Notes: generated by a model from the sequence alone, not told the origin. 64,000 bases of DNA from an uncultured bacterium (GCA_905216025.1 CAJMSE010000011.1:47809-111808), one strand, 5' to 3'. Shown: positions 25,214 through 34,687, counted from the stretch's first letter. Program-made: numbers and translations.

Positions 25214-26407
25214 ATGGCACAACTATCAGACCGCTTGCAGAGACTTGCCCCATCGGCAACGTTGGCGATGTCGCAGAAGAGCTCGGAGATGAAGGCTAAA
25301 GGCATCGATGTTATCAACATGAGTGTGGGTGAACCGGACTTCAACACGCCTGAACCTATCAAGGAGGCTGCCAAGAAGGCTGTCGACGAGAATTATTCAA
25401 GGTACTCTCCCGTGCCGGGATATGCCGACCTGCGCGAGGCCGTGGCCGCAAAGCTGAAGAGAGAGAACGGCCTGGACTACTCTACAGGAGAGATTCTCGT
25501 GTCGAACGGAGCCAAGCAGAGCGTCTGCAACACGATAATGGCACTCGTGAACGATGGCGACGAGGTCATCATACCCGCACCTTACTGGGTGTCTTATCCC
25601 CAGATGGCCAAGCTGGCAGGTGGAGAGCCCGTGATAATAGAGGCCGGATTCGAACAGAACTTCAAGATAACGCCGGAGCAGCTCGAGGCTGCCATCACGC
25701 CAAAGACGAAGATTCTCATACTCTGCTCGCCGAGCAACCCCACGGGAAGCGTATACTCGAAGGAGGAACTGCGCAGCCTGGCAGAAGTCATCCTGAAGCA
25801 TGAGGACGTGTTCGTGATAGCAGATGAGATATACGAGCATATCAACTACGTAGGCAGGCACGAGAGCATCGCACAGTTTGAAGGCATGAAGGAGCGTACG
25901 ATAATCGTGAACGGAGTGTCGAAGGCATACGCCATGACAGGCTGGCGCATAGGCTACATCGCAGCGCCGGAATGGATTGTCAAGGGCTGCAACAAGCTGC
26001 AGGGACAGTATACGAGCGGTCCGTGCTCGGTGAGCCAGAAGGCTGCGCAGTATGCTTACGAGGCCGACCAGGCTTGTGTGGAGGAGATGCGCAAGGCTTT
26101 TGAACGCCGCCGCAACCTGATTGTGGAGTTGGCAAAGGGTATTCCCGGACTCGAGGTTAACGTGCCGGAAGGCGCTTTCTATCTGTTCCCCAAGTGCAGC
26201 AGCTTCTATGGCAAGTCGGCCGGCGGGAAGAAGATAGAAAACTCGTCCGATCTTGCCCTGTACCTGCTTGAAGAAGGACACGTGGCAACGGTGGGCGGAG
26301 ACGCCTTCGGCGATCCTGACTGTTTCCGGATGAGCTATGCCACGAGCGACGATAATATCGTCGAGGCAATGCGGCGCATAAAGGAAGCTTTGGGTAAATT
26401 GAAGTGA
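25214..26407 (+). CDS. aspC: Aspartate aminotransferase-type PLP enzyme (class I)
   Basis: 397 residues, fold-type I aminotransferase. Seen: VINMSVGEPDFNTP at the N terminus, SNGAKQSVCNTIMAL, the PYWVSYPQM stretch, LCSPSNPTGSVYS (Asn contact to PLP), the VIADEIYEHI strand (Asp to pyridine N), and the Schiff-base lysine in VNGVSKAYAMTGWRIGY. The Arg of the C-terminal substrate site is in FRMSYATSDD. These fit the aspartate/prephenate aminotransferase subgroup, so glutamate or prephenate use is also possible. Own promoter and 214 nt to the next operon. Confidence 0.9.
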   Translation: MAQLSDRLQRLAPSATLAMSQKSSEMKAKGIDVINMSVGEPDFNTPEPIKEAAKKAVDENYSRYSPVPGYADLREAVAAKLKRENGLDYSTGEILVSNGAKQSVCNTIMALVNDGDEVIIPAPYWVSYPQMAKLAGGEPVIIEAGFEQNFKITPEQLEAAITPKTKILILCSPSNPTGSVYSKEELRSLAEVILKHEDVFVIADEIYEHINYVGRHESIAQFEGMKERTIIVNGVSKAYAMTGWRIGYIAAPEWIVKGCNKLQGQYTSGPCSVSQKAAQYAYEADQACVEEMRKAFERRRNLIVELAKGIPGLEVNVPEGAFYLFPKCSSFYGKSAGGKKIENSSDLALYLLEEGHVATVGGDAFGDPDCFRMSYATSDDNIVEAMRRIKEALGKLK

Positions 26408-26499
26408 CAATGGATGTAAAGGCTGTGAGGATAATAATAAAATTTGGCTATTTGTTGGTTAAAAGATATTAATACAACTCGTGGTCCACTTTATTTTGC

Positions 26500-26508
26500 T
26501 ATCTTTGC
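26500..26508 (+). promoter_or_regulatory. Promoter -7 box for exbB operon
   Basis: TATCTTTGC. It predicts a leader of about 110 nt, longer than elsewhere in the window. The leader is AT-rich and shows no obvious riboswitch. Confidence 0.65.
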
Positions 26509-26624
26509 GGGTAGATTAAAACGGAAAACATCTACTGAAACCCGCGTAGATGCGGAGGAAATGTAAATCAAGAATTATTCAAACTTAAATTTATAAATAA
26601 CTAAAAATTTTAAAAACATTAATT

Positions 26625-27455
26625 ATGGCAACAACAACAAAGGCTGCAGCCCCAGCTAAGAAATCGGGCTTCGGAGGTATTAAGAACGCATTTTGGATTC
26701 TTGTAATCTGCTGTATCGCAGCTTATTCGTTCTATTTCATGATTCTTGGTAACCCGGACAACTTCGTTGGCGGTGACAGAGCAGGACACCCTGCAAACCT
26801 CATGGGTACCGTTTATAAGGGAGGTATCGTCGTAGGTATCATCTTGACATTGCTCCTCTCTGTAATCTGCCTCGGTGTAGAGCGTTTCTTCGCCCTCAAG
26901 AGCGCATTCGGAACAATGAGTCTGCCTAAGTTCACAACACAGATCAAGGCCCTCATCAAGGCCGGTAAGTTCGATGAGGCTAAGGCTCTTTGTGACAAGA
27001 TGAAGGGCTCGGTTGCTAACGTGGTATCTGCTTCTATCGCAGCTTACAAGGATGTAGAGAACAACAACACGATGAAGAAAGCCCAGAAGATTGCTAAGAT
27101 CCAGCAGGCTCACGAGGAGGCTACACAGCTCGAGATGCCTACTCTGCAGATGAACCTGCCTATCGTTGCAACAATCGTTACGCTGGGTACCCTTACCGCT
27201 CTGTTCGGTACTGTGTTGGGTATGATCAACTCGTTCCAGGCTCTGTCAAGCGGTGGTGGTGCTGACTCTATGGCTCTTTCTGCCGGTATTTCTGAGGCCC
27301 TTGTGAACACCGCTTCAGGTATTTTGACTTCTTGGTTTGCCGTTGTTATCTACAACTTCTTCACAAACAAGATCGATAAGCTCACATACGCACTCGATGA
27401 GGTTGGTTACACTATAGCTACAACTTACGACGTTAACCACACAGACGAGGCTTAA
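26625..27455 (+). CDS. exbB: ExbB/TolQ/MotA family proton channel protein
   Basis: 276 residues. An Ala/Lys-rich N terminus, a first membrane helix (about 22-42), a second (about 64-88), a cytoplasmic region, and the paired C-terminal helices with LPIVATIVTLGTLTALFGTV, LGMINSFQAL and ISEALVNTASGI, the MotA/TolQ/ExbB signature. With ExbD it forms the proton-driven motor that energises TonB. It heads a six-gene cluster conserved in Bacteroidales. Codon use looks highly adapted (few rare codons, lower GC than neighbours), which suggests high expression. Confidence 0.94.
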   Translation: MATTTKAAAPAKKSGFGGIKNAFWILVICCIAAYSFYFMILGNPDNFVGGDRAGHPANLMGTVYKGGIVVGIILTLLLSVICLGVERFFALKSAFGTMSLPKFTTQIKALIKAGKFDEAKALCDKMKGSVANVVSASIAAYKDVENNNTMKKAQKIAKIQQAHEEATQLEMPTLQMNLPIVATIVTLGTLTALFGTVLGMINSFQALSSGGGADSMALSAGISEALVNTASGILTSWFAVVIYNFFTNKIDKLTYALDEVGYTIATTYDVNHTDEA

Positions 27456-27483
27456 TTGTTTTACCTTTTAATTAACTATAATA

Positions 27484-28098
27484 ATGGGTAAAATAAAAAT
27501 ACAGAAAAAAGACGTCTGGATAGACATGACCCCAATGTCTGACGTGATGACGCTGCTTCTGTGCTTCTTTATGTTGACATCAACATTCTTGCAGCCGGAA
27601 CCAGTGCAGGTCAACACGCCAAGCTCGGTGTCAGAGGTCAAAGTGCCGGAGAACAATGTCTTGAATATCCTCGTTAGTCCCAAGGGACAGATATTCATAG
27701 GCACTGATAACAAGAACGATATGCTTGCTATGCTCCAGTCTGTTACAGATAAGTTCGGCGTAACGCTGAATGGAACACAGATGAAGCATTTTAAGGAGGA
27801 GTCAATGATAGGCGCACCGATGAATATCATGGCAGACTACCTCAGTCTTGAACCGGAGAAAATGGCCGAGGAAATCCAGAAACTCGGAGTACCTACCGAT
27901 AGTATCGGTGAGGGAATGAGTGAGTTCCAGGAGTGGGTGAAGGCCGCCCGTGAGGCTAATCCTGACATCAAGATTGCTATCAAGTGCGATGCCAAGACAC
28001 CGTACAAGGTAGTGAAGCAGATGATGTCTGAGCTTCAGGATATGGATGAGAACCGTTACCAGCTCATTACTAATCTTAAAACATCGTCGGAGGATTAA
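27484..28098 (+). CDS. exbD: ExbD/TolR family protein, first copy
   Basis: 204 residues: short cytoplasmic N terminus, one membrane helix (about 14-36) with the proton-path aspartate in DMTPMSDVMTLLLCFFML, then a periplasmic domain. It pairs with ExbB. A second ExbD follows 2 nt after its stop, so the motor probably contains two different ExbD subunits. The periplasmic domain is longer than in E. coli ExbD (141 residues). Confidence 0.93.
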   Translation: MGKIKIQKKDVWIDMTPMSDVMTLLLCFFMLTSTFLQPEPVQVNTPSSVSEVKVPENNVLNILVSPKGQIFIGTDNKNDMLAMLQSVTDKFGVTLNGTQMKHFKEESMIGAPMNIMADYLSLEPEKMAEEIQKLGVPTDSIGEGMSEFQEWVKAAREANPDIKIAIKCDAKTPYKVVKQMMSELQDMDENRYQLITNLKTSSED

Positions 28099-28100
28099 TC

Positions 28101-28748
28101 ATGGCAAAAAAGAAAGCAAGTAAGCAGAAGAAAAAGAATACCCGCGTCGACTTTACGCCGATGGTGGATATGATGATGCTTCTTATCACGTTCTTCATGC
28201 TCTGTACCACTCTGAGCAAGCCGCAGGCTATGCAGCTGACGATGCCGAGTAATGACAAGAACCTGGATAAGCAGGACAAGTCTGTGACTAAGGCTTCTCA
28301 TACAATCACAATATATCTTGGTGCAAACGACAAGATATATTATGTTGCAGGAATCCCGCAGTATGATAATGCAGAATGCATCAAGGAGACAAGCTGGGGT
28401 AAGGACGGAATCCGTGACGTGCTCATCAAGCACACCACAGAGGAAGGCATCAACCCTGTTGCCCGTGTAATGCAGGCTAAGCAGAAGCTGGATGAGAGAA
28501 AGGCTGCATACGGCTCGACTCTCACTGAGGAGGCTTATAAGAAAGAACTTGAGGAACTGAAGAAAGGTAATATCAATGGTGAGAAGATACCTACTCTGAC
28601 CATCATTATCAAGCCTTTGGATACCGCCAACTATAATAATATGGTTGAAGCTCTTGACGAGATGCAGATTTGCAGTATTGGTAAGTATGTCATTGACAAG
28701 GTTAATCCGGACGATCAGAAACTTCTCGATCTGAAGGGTGTAAAGTAA
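28101..28748 (+). CDS. exbD: ExbD/TolR family protein, second copy
   Basis: 215 residues. Lys-rich cytoplasmic start, then RVDFTPMVDMMMLLITFFML with the conserved Asp in the single membrane helix, followed by an enlarged periplasmic domain containing a Glu/Lys-rich helical insert (about 130-165). The two ExbDs differ strongly outside the helix. Two-ExbD clusters of this kind are usual in Bacteroidales. Confidence 0.93.
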   Translation: MAKKKASKQKKKNTRVDFTPMVDMMMLLITFFMLCTTLSKPQAMQLTMPSNDKNLDKQDKSVTKASHTITIYLGANDKIYYVAGIPQYDNAECIKETSWGKDGIRDVLIKHTTEEGINPVARVMQAKQKLDERKAAYGSTLTEEAYKKELEELKKGNINGEKIPTLTIIIKPLDTANYNNMVEALDEMQICSIGKYVIDKVNPDDQKLLDLKGVK

Positions 28749-28779
28749 TCAGTGACGGATAAATAAAAAAAGAAGAACT

Positions 28780-29610
28780 ATGTCAAAAATAGATCTAATA
28801 GACAATAGCTGGGTCGACCTCGTCTTTGAAGGCAAGAACAAGAATTATGGCGCTTATCAGTTGCGTAAGGAAACTGGTAAGAGAAATGTGAAGTCGATGA
28901 TAATCGTCTTTGCAACAATCATCGCCATAATCGTTGCTGCATGGGCCAAGGTCGCAATTGAGAACGCCATGCCTAAGAAAGTGGCAATTGAGGCAGACGT
29001 AGAGCTGTCGAAGCTGGCACAGAAGAAGGAGGCTAAGGTTGAGCGCAAGGAGCCTGTCAAGGTGGAGCAGGAGCAGAAGGTCATCGAGAAAGTAAAGAGC
29101 TCTGTGAAGTTCACGGCTCCTGAAATCAAGAAGGACGAGGATGTTCAGCCCGAGGACGAGCTCAAGTCTCAGGACGAACTTGCAAAGACAACAACCGCCA
29201 TCGGTTCATTCGACGTTAAGGGTAACGATGAGGCAGCCGGTGAGGTGTTGAAGGCTAAGGAAGTTATTGCACAGGAAGTTCCGAAGGAAGAGGAGAAAGT
29301 GTTTGACGTTGTTGAGCAGATGCCTTCTTTCCCCGGTGGACAGGAAGCGTTGTTCGCATACCTTTCCAAGAACATCAAGTATCCTGTCGTGGCTGAGGAG
29401 AACGGCGTGCAGGGCCGTGTTATCGTGACATTCGTCGTTGAGCGCGACGGTTCTATCACGGACGTCAAGGTTGTCAAGTCGGTAGACCCGTCACTCGACA
29501 AGGAGGCTGCCCGTGTGGTTCGTGCCATGCCTCACTGGATTCCCGGTAAGCAGAACGGCTCGGCTGTGCGTGTGAAGTTCACCGTGCCTGTAACATTTAC
29601 TTTGCAGTAA
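28780..29610 (+). CDS. tonB: TonB energy-transducing protein
   Basis: 276 residues. A cytoplasmic N terminus with the NKNYGAYQLRKETGKR motif common to Bacteroidetes TonB, a membrane helix (about 38-58), a charged Lys/Glu linker, and the C-terminal TonB domain (about 195-276): FPGGQEALFAYLSKNIKYPV, NGVQGRVIVTFVVERDGSI, VRAMPHWIPGKQNGSAVRV. It transmits motor force to outer-membrane receptors such as the one at 50.5-53.1 kb. Confidence 0.95.
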   Translation: MSKIDLIDNSWVDLVFEGKNKNYGAYQLRKETGKRNVKSMIIVFATIIAIIVAAWAKVAIENAMPKKVAIEADVELSKLAQKKEAKVERKEPVKVEQEQKVIEKVKSSVKFTAPEIKKDEDVQPEDELKSQDELAKTTTAIGSFDVKGNDEAAGEVLKAKEVIAQEVPKEEEKVFDVVEQMPSFPGGQEALFAYLSKNIKYPVVAEENGVQGRVIVTFVVERDGSITDVKVVKSVDPSLDKEAARVVRAMPHWIPGKQNGSAVRVKFTVPVTFTLQ

Positions 29611-29616
29611 TAGAGA

Positions 29617-30579
29617 ATGAAGAAACCCGGATTCAATTTAATAATTGGATTGACACTCGTTTTAGGCTTGGCTTTGTCTTGCAAGGACAAGCCTAAAAAC
29701 GGTAGGACAGATACTTATTCATCAGGGACGATTAAGTTCGTCTCTGATGAAAGTTTCAGTCCCATCATAGATGAGGAGATAGAGGTGTTCCAGAGCATTT
29801 ATCCCAATGCTAAGGTGATACCCCAATATACAAACGAGCTTGATGCCGTGAACATGCTGATGAAGGAAAAGACATTCCTTGCAATAACGACACGGCGTTT
29901 TAAGGAAAAGGAGATAAAGAATCTGAAGGACCGGAAGTTTATGCCGGTTGCGATTCCATTGGCTTATGACGGGTTGGCACTCATCGTGAACAACTCTAAT
30001 CCGGACACCATCATATCCGTACAGGACCTGCAGCTGATATTAAGCGGCAAGGTGTCGAAGTGGAATAAGCTGTATCCCGGTTCGAAGCTGGGAGATATAG
30101 AGGTTGCTTTCGACAACAAGCAGTCGAGCACCGTTCATTATTGCGTCGATTCGCTGCTTGGCGGCACGCCTATTAACAGTCCTAACATCTATGCCGTGAA
30201 GAAGTCGGCAGAGGTTATCGACTTTGTGGAGAAGCATCCCAACTCGATAGGTATAATAGGCTCTAACTGGCTGAACGACAAGCGCGACACCACGAACGTA
30301 ACATTCAAGAGAAACATCACGGTAATGGCAGTGAGCCGTATACATCCTGCCACGGTGGAGAGCAGTTGGAAACCATATCAGTTTTACCTGTACAACGGCA
30401 ACTATCCGCTGGTCCGCACCATATATGCATTGCTCAACGATCCGAGGCACGGCTTGCCATGGGGCTTTACAAACTTCATTGCGGCCGACCATCGCGGGCA
30501 GCTGATAATCCACAAGGCTGGTCTTCTGCCTTACAGGGCGAACATGGCGGTGAGGGAAGTTAATGTCAGTACAGAGTGA
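29617..30579 (+). CDS. PstS-like phosphate-binding lipoprotein
   Basis: 320 residues. Lipobox LALS-C22. The rest is a type II periplasmic binding fold of the PstS group: FVSDESFSPIIDEEIEVF, ITTRRFKEKEI, LAYDGLALIVNNSNPD, VQDLQLILSGKVSKWN and a YNGNYPLVRTIYAL strand. In Bacteroidales this gene regularly follows tonB although no phosphate ABC transporter adjoins, so phosphate transport is uncertain; it may serve the TonB motor or sense the envelope (inference). Starts 6 nt after the tonB stop. Confidence 0.85.
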   Translation: MKKPGFNLIIGLTLVLGLALSCKDKPKNGRTDTYSSGTIKFVSDESFSPIIDEEIEVFQSIYPNAKVIPQYTNELDAVNMLMKEKTFLAITTRRFKEKEIKNLKDRKFMPVAIPLAYDGLALIVNNSNPDTIISVQDLQLILSGKVSKWNKLYPGSKLGDIEVAFDNKQSSTVHYCVDSLLGGTPINSPNIYAVKKSAEVIDFVEKHPNSIGIIGSNWLNDKRDTTNVTFKRNITVMAVSRIHPATVESSWKPYQFYLYNGNYPLVRTIYALLNDPRHGLPWGFTNFIAADHRGQLIIHKAGLLPYRANMAVREVNVSTE

Positions 30580-30682
30580 TGCAGGCGTGCACGGTGTTTT
30601 ATGCCTGCGTGCACGAAAGTTTACAGTAGAGATATCATATATTATATAATGTGTAATTAGAAACTAAATTAAATAAGTTGAT

Positions 30683-32104
30683 ATGAAGAATCTTAAATAT
30701 TTATTAGTAGGAGCGGTGCTGATGGGATTCGGCATGCCGGCAGTGGCTCAGGATAACAAGGCCCAGATAGATGAAGTGACAAAGCTCATAAAGAGCAATC
30801 CGGCTGATCTTGCCGACCAGGTGAAGGCCATATACAAGAAGAACAAGAAGAACCCCGATATGCTCATCGGTATCGGCCGGGCCTATTACGATGTGAAAGA
30901 TACGGCCAATGCCCGTATCTATGCAGGCTATGCGCTTAAGGCTGATTCAAAGTTCAGCCCGGCGTACGTGCTGCTCGGCGATCTGGATGCCCTCAACAAC
31001 GATGGTGGCGGTGCTGCAACCCAGTATCAGCAGGCCATCTATTTCAATCCGAAAGACCCCGATGCATACTATAAATATGCAAGTGTATACCGCAAGATAA
31101 GCCCGTCTGAGGCTGTCGCCAAGCTCGAAGAGCTGCGCTCTCACCGTCCCGACATTGCCGTTGACGCGTTTGCCGGCCGCATTTATTATCTGTCTAACGA
31201 GTTCGGCAAGGCTATCAACAGTTTCTCGAAGGTAGATATGAGCAAACTTGAAGATGAAGACCTTACTAAGTATGCCATGTCTCTTTGGTTCACACAGAAG
31301 TACGACAAGAGTCTTGAGGTAGCCAAGTACGGCCTGACAAAGCAGCCGAGAAGCGCCGGATTCAACCGTCTTGCCTTCTTCAACAGCACCGACCTTAAGG
31401 ACTACGACAACGCCCTTGTATACGCCGATGCCCTGTTCAACAAGTCAGACAGCGCCAAGTTCTCATACTTCGACTATACATACTACGGCAACGCATTCAG
31501 CGGAGCAAAGCAGCATGAGAAGGCTATCGAGATGTATAAGAAGGCCCTTGAGCAGGAGTTTGACGACAAGACAAAGCGTGCCGGCGTCATCAAGCAGCTC
31601 TCTGATGGTTACAAGCAGAATGACGACTTCGTAAACGCCATCAAGACTTACGACGAGTTCCTTAAGTTTGTCAAGCAGCCGGCTGCTACAGACATTGCCG
31701 GATTGGCACAGCTCTATACCCAGTATGCCAATACCCTTGAGGGAGATGCCCGCAAGGAGACTTTCAAGAAGGCAGAGGCTGTATACGATGATATGGAGAC
31801 GAAGTTCCCGAATGCCATTGAATATACTACATTCATGAAGGCCCGCCTTAACTCTTACATGGACCCGGAGACCAAGGAAGGACTTGCCAAGCCTTTCTAT
31901 GAGAAACTCGCCGGCATGATTGAGCCGAAGGCTGAGAAGGACCAGGCAGACAAGGCCCGCCTCGTGGAGAGCTACAGATACCTCGGCTATTACACCTTGC
32001 TTCAGAACGACAAGGACGGAGCCGATGTATATTGGAAGAAGATTCTTGAGATAGACCCGAATAACGACATCGCCAAGAAGGCGCTGGGTCTGACCAACGA
32101 CTAA
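30683..32104 (+). CDS. Secreted tetratricopeptide-repeat protein
   Basis: 473 residues with signal peptide MKNLKYLLVGAVLMGFGMPAVAQ. It consists of TPR-like helix pairs from about residue 50 to the end, such as ARIYAGYALKADSKFSPAYVL, AATQYQQAIYFNPKDPDAYY and YYTLLQNDKDGADVYWKKIL. Last gene of the conserved exbB-to-TPR cluster; a scaffold role in the periplasm is likely, but its partner is unknown. The 103-nt gap before it contains short CGTGCACG inverted repeats that might reduce read-through. Confidence 0.9.
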   Translation: MKNLKYLLVGAVLMGFGMPAVAQDNKAQIDEVTKLIKSNPADLADQVKAIYKKNKKNPDMLIGIGRAYYDVKDTANARIYAGYALKADSKFSPAYVLLGDLDALNNDGGGAATQYQQAIYFNPKDPDAYYKYASVYRKISPSEAVAKLEELRSHRPDIAVDAFAGRIYYLSNEFGKAINSFSKVDMSKLEDEDLTKYAMSLWFTQKYDKSLEVAKYGLTKQPRSAGFNRLAFFNSTDLKDYDNALVYADALFNKSDSAKFSYFDYTYYGNAFSGAKQHEKAIEMYKKALEQEFDDKTKRAGVIKQLSDGYKQNDDFVNAIKTYDEFLKFVKQPAATDIAGLAQLYTQYANTLEGDARKETFKKAEAVYDDMETKFPNAIEYTTFMKARLNSYMDPETKEGLAKPFYEKLAGMIEPKAEKDQADKARLVESYRYLGYYTLLQNDKDGADVYWKKILEIDPNNDIAKKALGLTND

Positions 32105-32118
32105 TATAGTGCAATGTA

Positions 32119-32244
32119 GGGACATATTTTCGCTTCGCTCAAGCACTCGTCCCGTATTTGTCCGCAGATACGCTTTTAGACAATGGCGTGTTGCGAACGG
32201 GCAAATACGAGACGAGTGCTTGAGCGAAGCGAAAAATATGTCCC
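32119..32244. repeat. Long inverted-repeat element (MITE-like hairpin), copy 1
   Basis: Arms of 42 and 43 nt (32119-32160, 32202-32244) pair with one mismatch and one bulge; the loop is 41 nt. The left side begins TAGGGACA and the loop border reads TTTGTCCGCAG, both shared with the element at 60531-60673. It codes for nothing and starts 15 nt after the TPR gene. Confidence 0.85.
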
Positions 32245-32287
32245 AACAATTTATGTGAGCCGCATTTGGAAGCAGAAGCCCTGTTCT

Positions 32288-32353
32288 TCATCGCTGTGCA
32301 GAAAGTCTTTCATCGCTGTGCAGAAAGTCTTTTATTGCTGCGCCGGAAGTTTC
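32288..32353 (+). repeat. 22-bp tandem array B (two exact units and one diverged)
   Basis: Two identical 22-bp units with core CGCTGTGCAGAAAGTCTT, then one diverged unit (TTGCTGCGCCGGAAGTTTC). Sequence unrelated to the GTTAC arrays but with the same 22-bp period. Confidence 0.75.
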
Positions 32354-32461
32354 TTTATTACTATTCCGTCAATCCATCGTAAACCGTTGATTATCCGTTG
32401 TCTTTTTGTTAAAAACAGTGTTAAATGCCGCAGGATGAAGTGCGGGGAAGAAAAGTTTGTT

Positions 32462-32470
32462 TACTTTTGC
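32462..32470 (+). promoter_or_regulatory. Promoter -7 box for DUF4419 gene
   Basis: TACTTTTGC, 34 nt before the ATG. Confidence 0.6.
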
Positions 32471-32504
32471 GAATGTCAAAGACAATAATTCAGATTACTA
32501 ACTT

Positions 32505-33890
32505 ATGGATATCAAGCGCATTTTTATCTTTGCATACGTTGCCGCGGCCTCGCTTTTTGCCTCTGCTCAGGTTACGAGGACTGCCGGCGGTGTGACGTTC
32601 GTTGTCGACGGGGATGTCACTCCGGTGCAGAGCGCCTCCGCAGATAAGCATGGCGGTGATGCTATCGCCCGCTTCCTGATGGGCGACTACAAGGTGATGG
32701 ACTCAAAGCGGAAGTATGTCGCATCCAGTTTCAAGAACGATTCTATCATATATCTCGGTCCGGATGCGATGTTCAAGTGCATCGTGAAGGCATACGCCGA
32801 GCACCGGCCGCTGACCCTGTCGCCCGATGCCGTGTGGCTGAGTATCTGTCAGGTGTTCAGCCAGCATGTGAACGACAATGCCGCGCGGCTGCGTGGAAAG
32901 ATTGCCGGCCACGACGGCAAACTCTCACTTGTGGTGCGGACGGAGCGCGACCTGCTCACGGAAGATGCCGACTGGGGCACCATAATATCCGGTTTCAGCG
33001 ACCAGATTGCCGGGAATACGCGGCGGGATATATCATCCACGGTGACGGAAGGCTTCAGCACCACCGGCCCGGCCGAGCGCATCGCATCGGGCATAACCCT
33101 CATGGATGCCATGAGACCATATTTCGAGTATGTCGTCGTGCGCATCTCTTGCGGCATACCGAGTATAACTTTGACCGGCACCACTGATGACTGGAAGGCC
33201 GTGAAGCGCAGGGCGAAGAAGCTGAAAGGCTACGGACTGGACCCTTGGATAAAGGAGTTGCTCCCCATTCTCGACGAGTTTGTCACGGCCTCTGAAGGCC
33301 GTCCTGATGCCCGTTTCTGGTCAGGCATCGTGATGCAGAGCCGTCCGGACAGGCTGCGCGGCGGGGCATGCTCGCCGGAGAAACCCACCGTCCTCGACGG
33401 ATGGTTTCTTACGCTCTTCCCCTACGATAAGGATTGCAACCGCGCCGTGCGGGTCACCAACCTGTCGAAGATGAAGCCTGAGATGGTGAGAGTGCCTTTC
33501 CGCTATCTTGATATAGATGATACCTCGGTCGTGAAAGAGACGCCGATGGAGCTGTGGGCCGGATTCGTAGGAGCGGTTGAAGACAGCAATACATTCGGTT
33601 TGACGCCTAAGATTGGGTGGATGGTGCGTGTCTCCGACTCGGCCGGCGATACGCTTGCGGCCTTGAAGGGGCATGCCCAGCTGTGGCTACGCGTGAAGGA
33701 AGTGCCGCCCATGCTTCGCGAACTGAAGAGAATTGCCAATCTGACGCTCGACTTCACGGGAGATATCATTCTGCCCGCATGGATGGACGATATAGCCATA
33801 GAGTCTTTCACCGTTTCGGGCAAGATAACGGCCGACGGAAAGGCCGCTGTGCAGGCACGGTTCCCTCATATAAGGATAATAGACAGGTAG
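32505..33890 (+). CDS. DUF4419 domain-containing secreted protein
   Basis: 461 residues with signal peptide MDIKRIFIFAYVAAASLFASAQ. The rest matches DUF4419: a LSPDAVWLSICQVFSQHVN block around residue 110, RLRGKIAGHDGK, WGTIISGFSDQIA, and DGWFLTLFPYD near residue 300. The family is found in bacteria and fungi and has no known function. It is flanked by repeats on both sides (hairpin element and 22-bp arrays), has its own promoter and no partner gene. Codon use resembles the rest of the chromosome. Confidence 0.82.
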   Translation: MDIKRIFIFAYVAAASLFASAQVTRTAGGVTFVVDGDVTPVQSASADKHGGDAIARFLMGDYKVMDSKRKYVASSFKNDSIIYLGPDAMFKCIVKAYAEHRPLTLSPDAVWLSICQVFSQHVNDNAARLRGKIAGHDGKLSLVVRTERDLLTEDADWGTIISGFSDQIAGNTRRDISSTVTEGFSTTGPAERIASGITLMDAMRPYFEYVVVRISCGIPSITLTGTTDDWKAVKRRAKKLKGYGLDPWIKELLPILDEFVTASEGRPDARFWSGIVMQSRPDRLRGGACSPEKPTVLDGWFLTLFPYDKDCNRAVRVTNLSKMKPEMVRVPFRYLDIDDTSVVKETPMELWAGFVGAVEDSNTFGLTPKIGWMVRVSDSAGDTLAALKGHAQLWLRVKEVPPMLRELKRIANLTLDFTGDIILPAWMDDIAIESFTVSGKITADGKAAVQARFPHIRIIDR

Positions 33891-33977
33891 AGGCGTGCAT
33901 ATCGGCAGGCGGTTTTTCAAGACAGTACAGAGCAAGATGCTCTTTGTCTTGTTTCCGCCCTTCTTGTTTCCCGTAAT

Positions 33978-34065
33978 CTTCAGAACCCTTTTGGCTCAGC
34001 TCTCAAAAGCACTTTTGGCAGCTCTCAAAAACACTTTTGATAGCTGGCACAAACGCATTTGGAAG
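33978..34065 (+). repeat. 22-bp tandem array C (CAAAAG-CA-CTTTTG palindrome units)
   Basis: Four 22-bp units: the second and third share CTCTCAAAAnCACTTTTGnnAG, the outer two are diverged. Each central unit has a short palindrome (CAAAAG/CTTTTG). Confidence 0.75.
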
Positions 34066-34088
34066 CAACCGGAATACATCAAAGTGTA

Positions 34089-34154
34089 CTCTTTTATACC
34101 ATCAACCCGGCTCCATTGCATCATCAAACCTGCTCCGTTGCATCATCAGATACG
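34089..34154 (+). repeat. 22-bp tandem array D (CTCCnTTGCATCATCA units)
   Basis: Three 22-bp units; the last two share CTCC(A/G)TTGCATCATCA, and the first matches at about 15 of 22 positions. It starts 23 bp after array C. Confidence 0.7.
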
Positions 34155-34342
34155 CCTGCTCGGGATTGTTTCTTTCATATCCCGTTTGCCTTGCCATCCC
34201 TTGGCTCAGCGGAAAATCAGTTGGCTATACTTCCCCCCTGGTTTTTCTACTGACCTCTTTATCTGGTCAAGGCTTTCAAAAGTCAGTTTCGGGGAGTGAG
34301 CGACATTCCTTTCTTCTTATTCAGGCTTTCTAAACTGTGTGC

Positions 34343-34477
34343 ATGAAAGGGAAGTTGCAACCGGGTTTTCGGACTGACCCTGAAGATGACCGCCGCTTCG
34401 CCTACCGTTGCATGATGCAGGCACATAAGATGATGAAACCATCTCAACCTAAACGCGGTATATCAGACAGACATTAA
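34343..34477 (+). CDS. Possible small protein (44 aa), uncertain
   Basis: Open frame starting MKGKLQPGFRTDPEDDRR and ending PSQPKRGISDRH. Composition (Arg, Lys, Asp, Met) looks more like a protein than chance, but no family is recognised and no promoter box is visible. It lies in the 665-bp spacer between DUF4419 and the next gene. The rest of that spacer shows only arrays C and D. Confidence 0.25.
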   Translation: MKGKLQPGFRTDPEDDRRFAYRCMMQAHKMMKPSQPKRGISDRH

Positions 34478-34519
34478 AATTTATTTATGCCTGACGGTCA
34501 AATTCTCACAGAATTTGAT

Positions 34520-34528
34520 TAACTTTGC
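34520..34528 (+). promoter_or_regulatory. Promoter -7 box upstream of the 34.7-kb gene
   Basis: TAACTTTGC, followed by a short open frame at 34556 (MTTRLDTNG, then two stops). Confidence 0.6.
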
Positions 34529-34687
34529 AATTGGAGAAACTTTAAATATCTGAAAATGACCACAAGGTTAGATACAAATGGCTGATGAAGCCAACAACCA
34601 ATTAAATTCCGAATTTCAGTATCATCAAATTCAAGTCACAATATAAGTGAACTGCTCATAGAAGATCACACCAATGATGCTATATCA

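Noticed and set aside
26509..26624. Riboswitch in the exbB leader
   Set aside because: The 110-nt leader is AT-rich without a recognisable aptamer or terminator.
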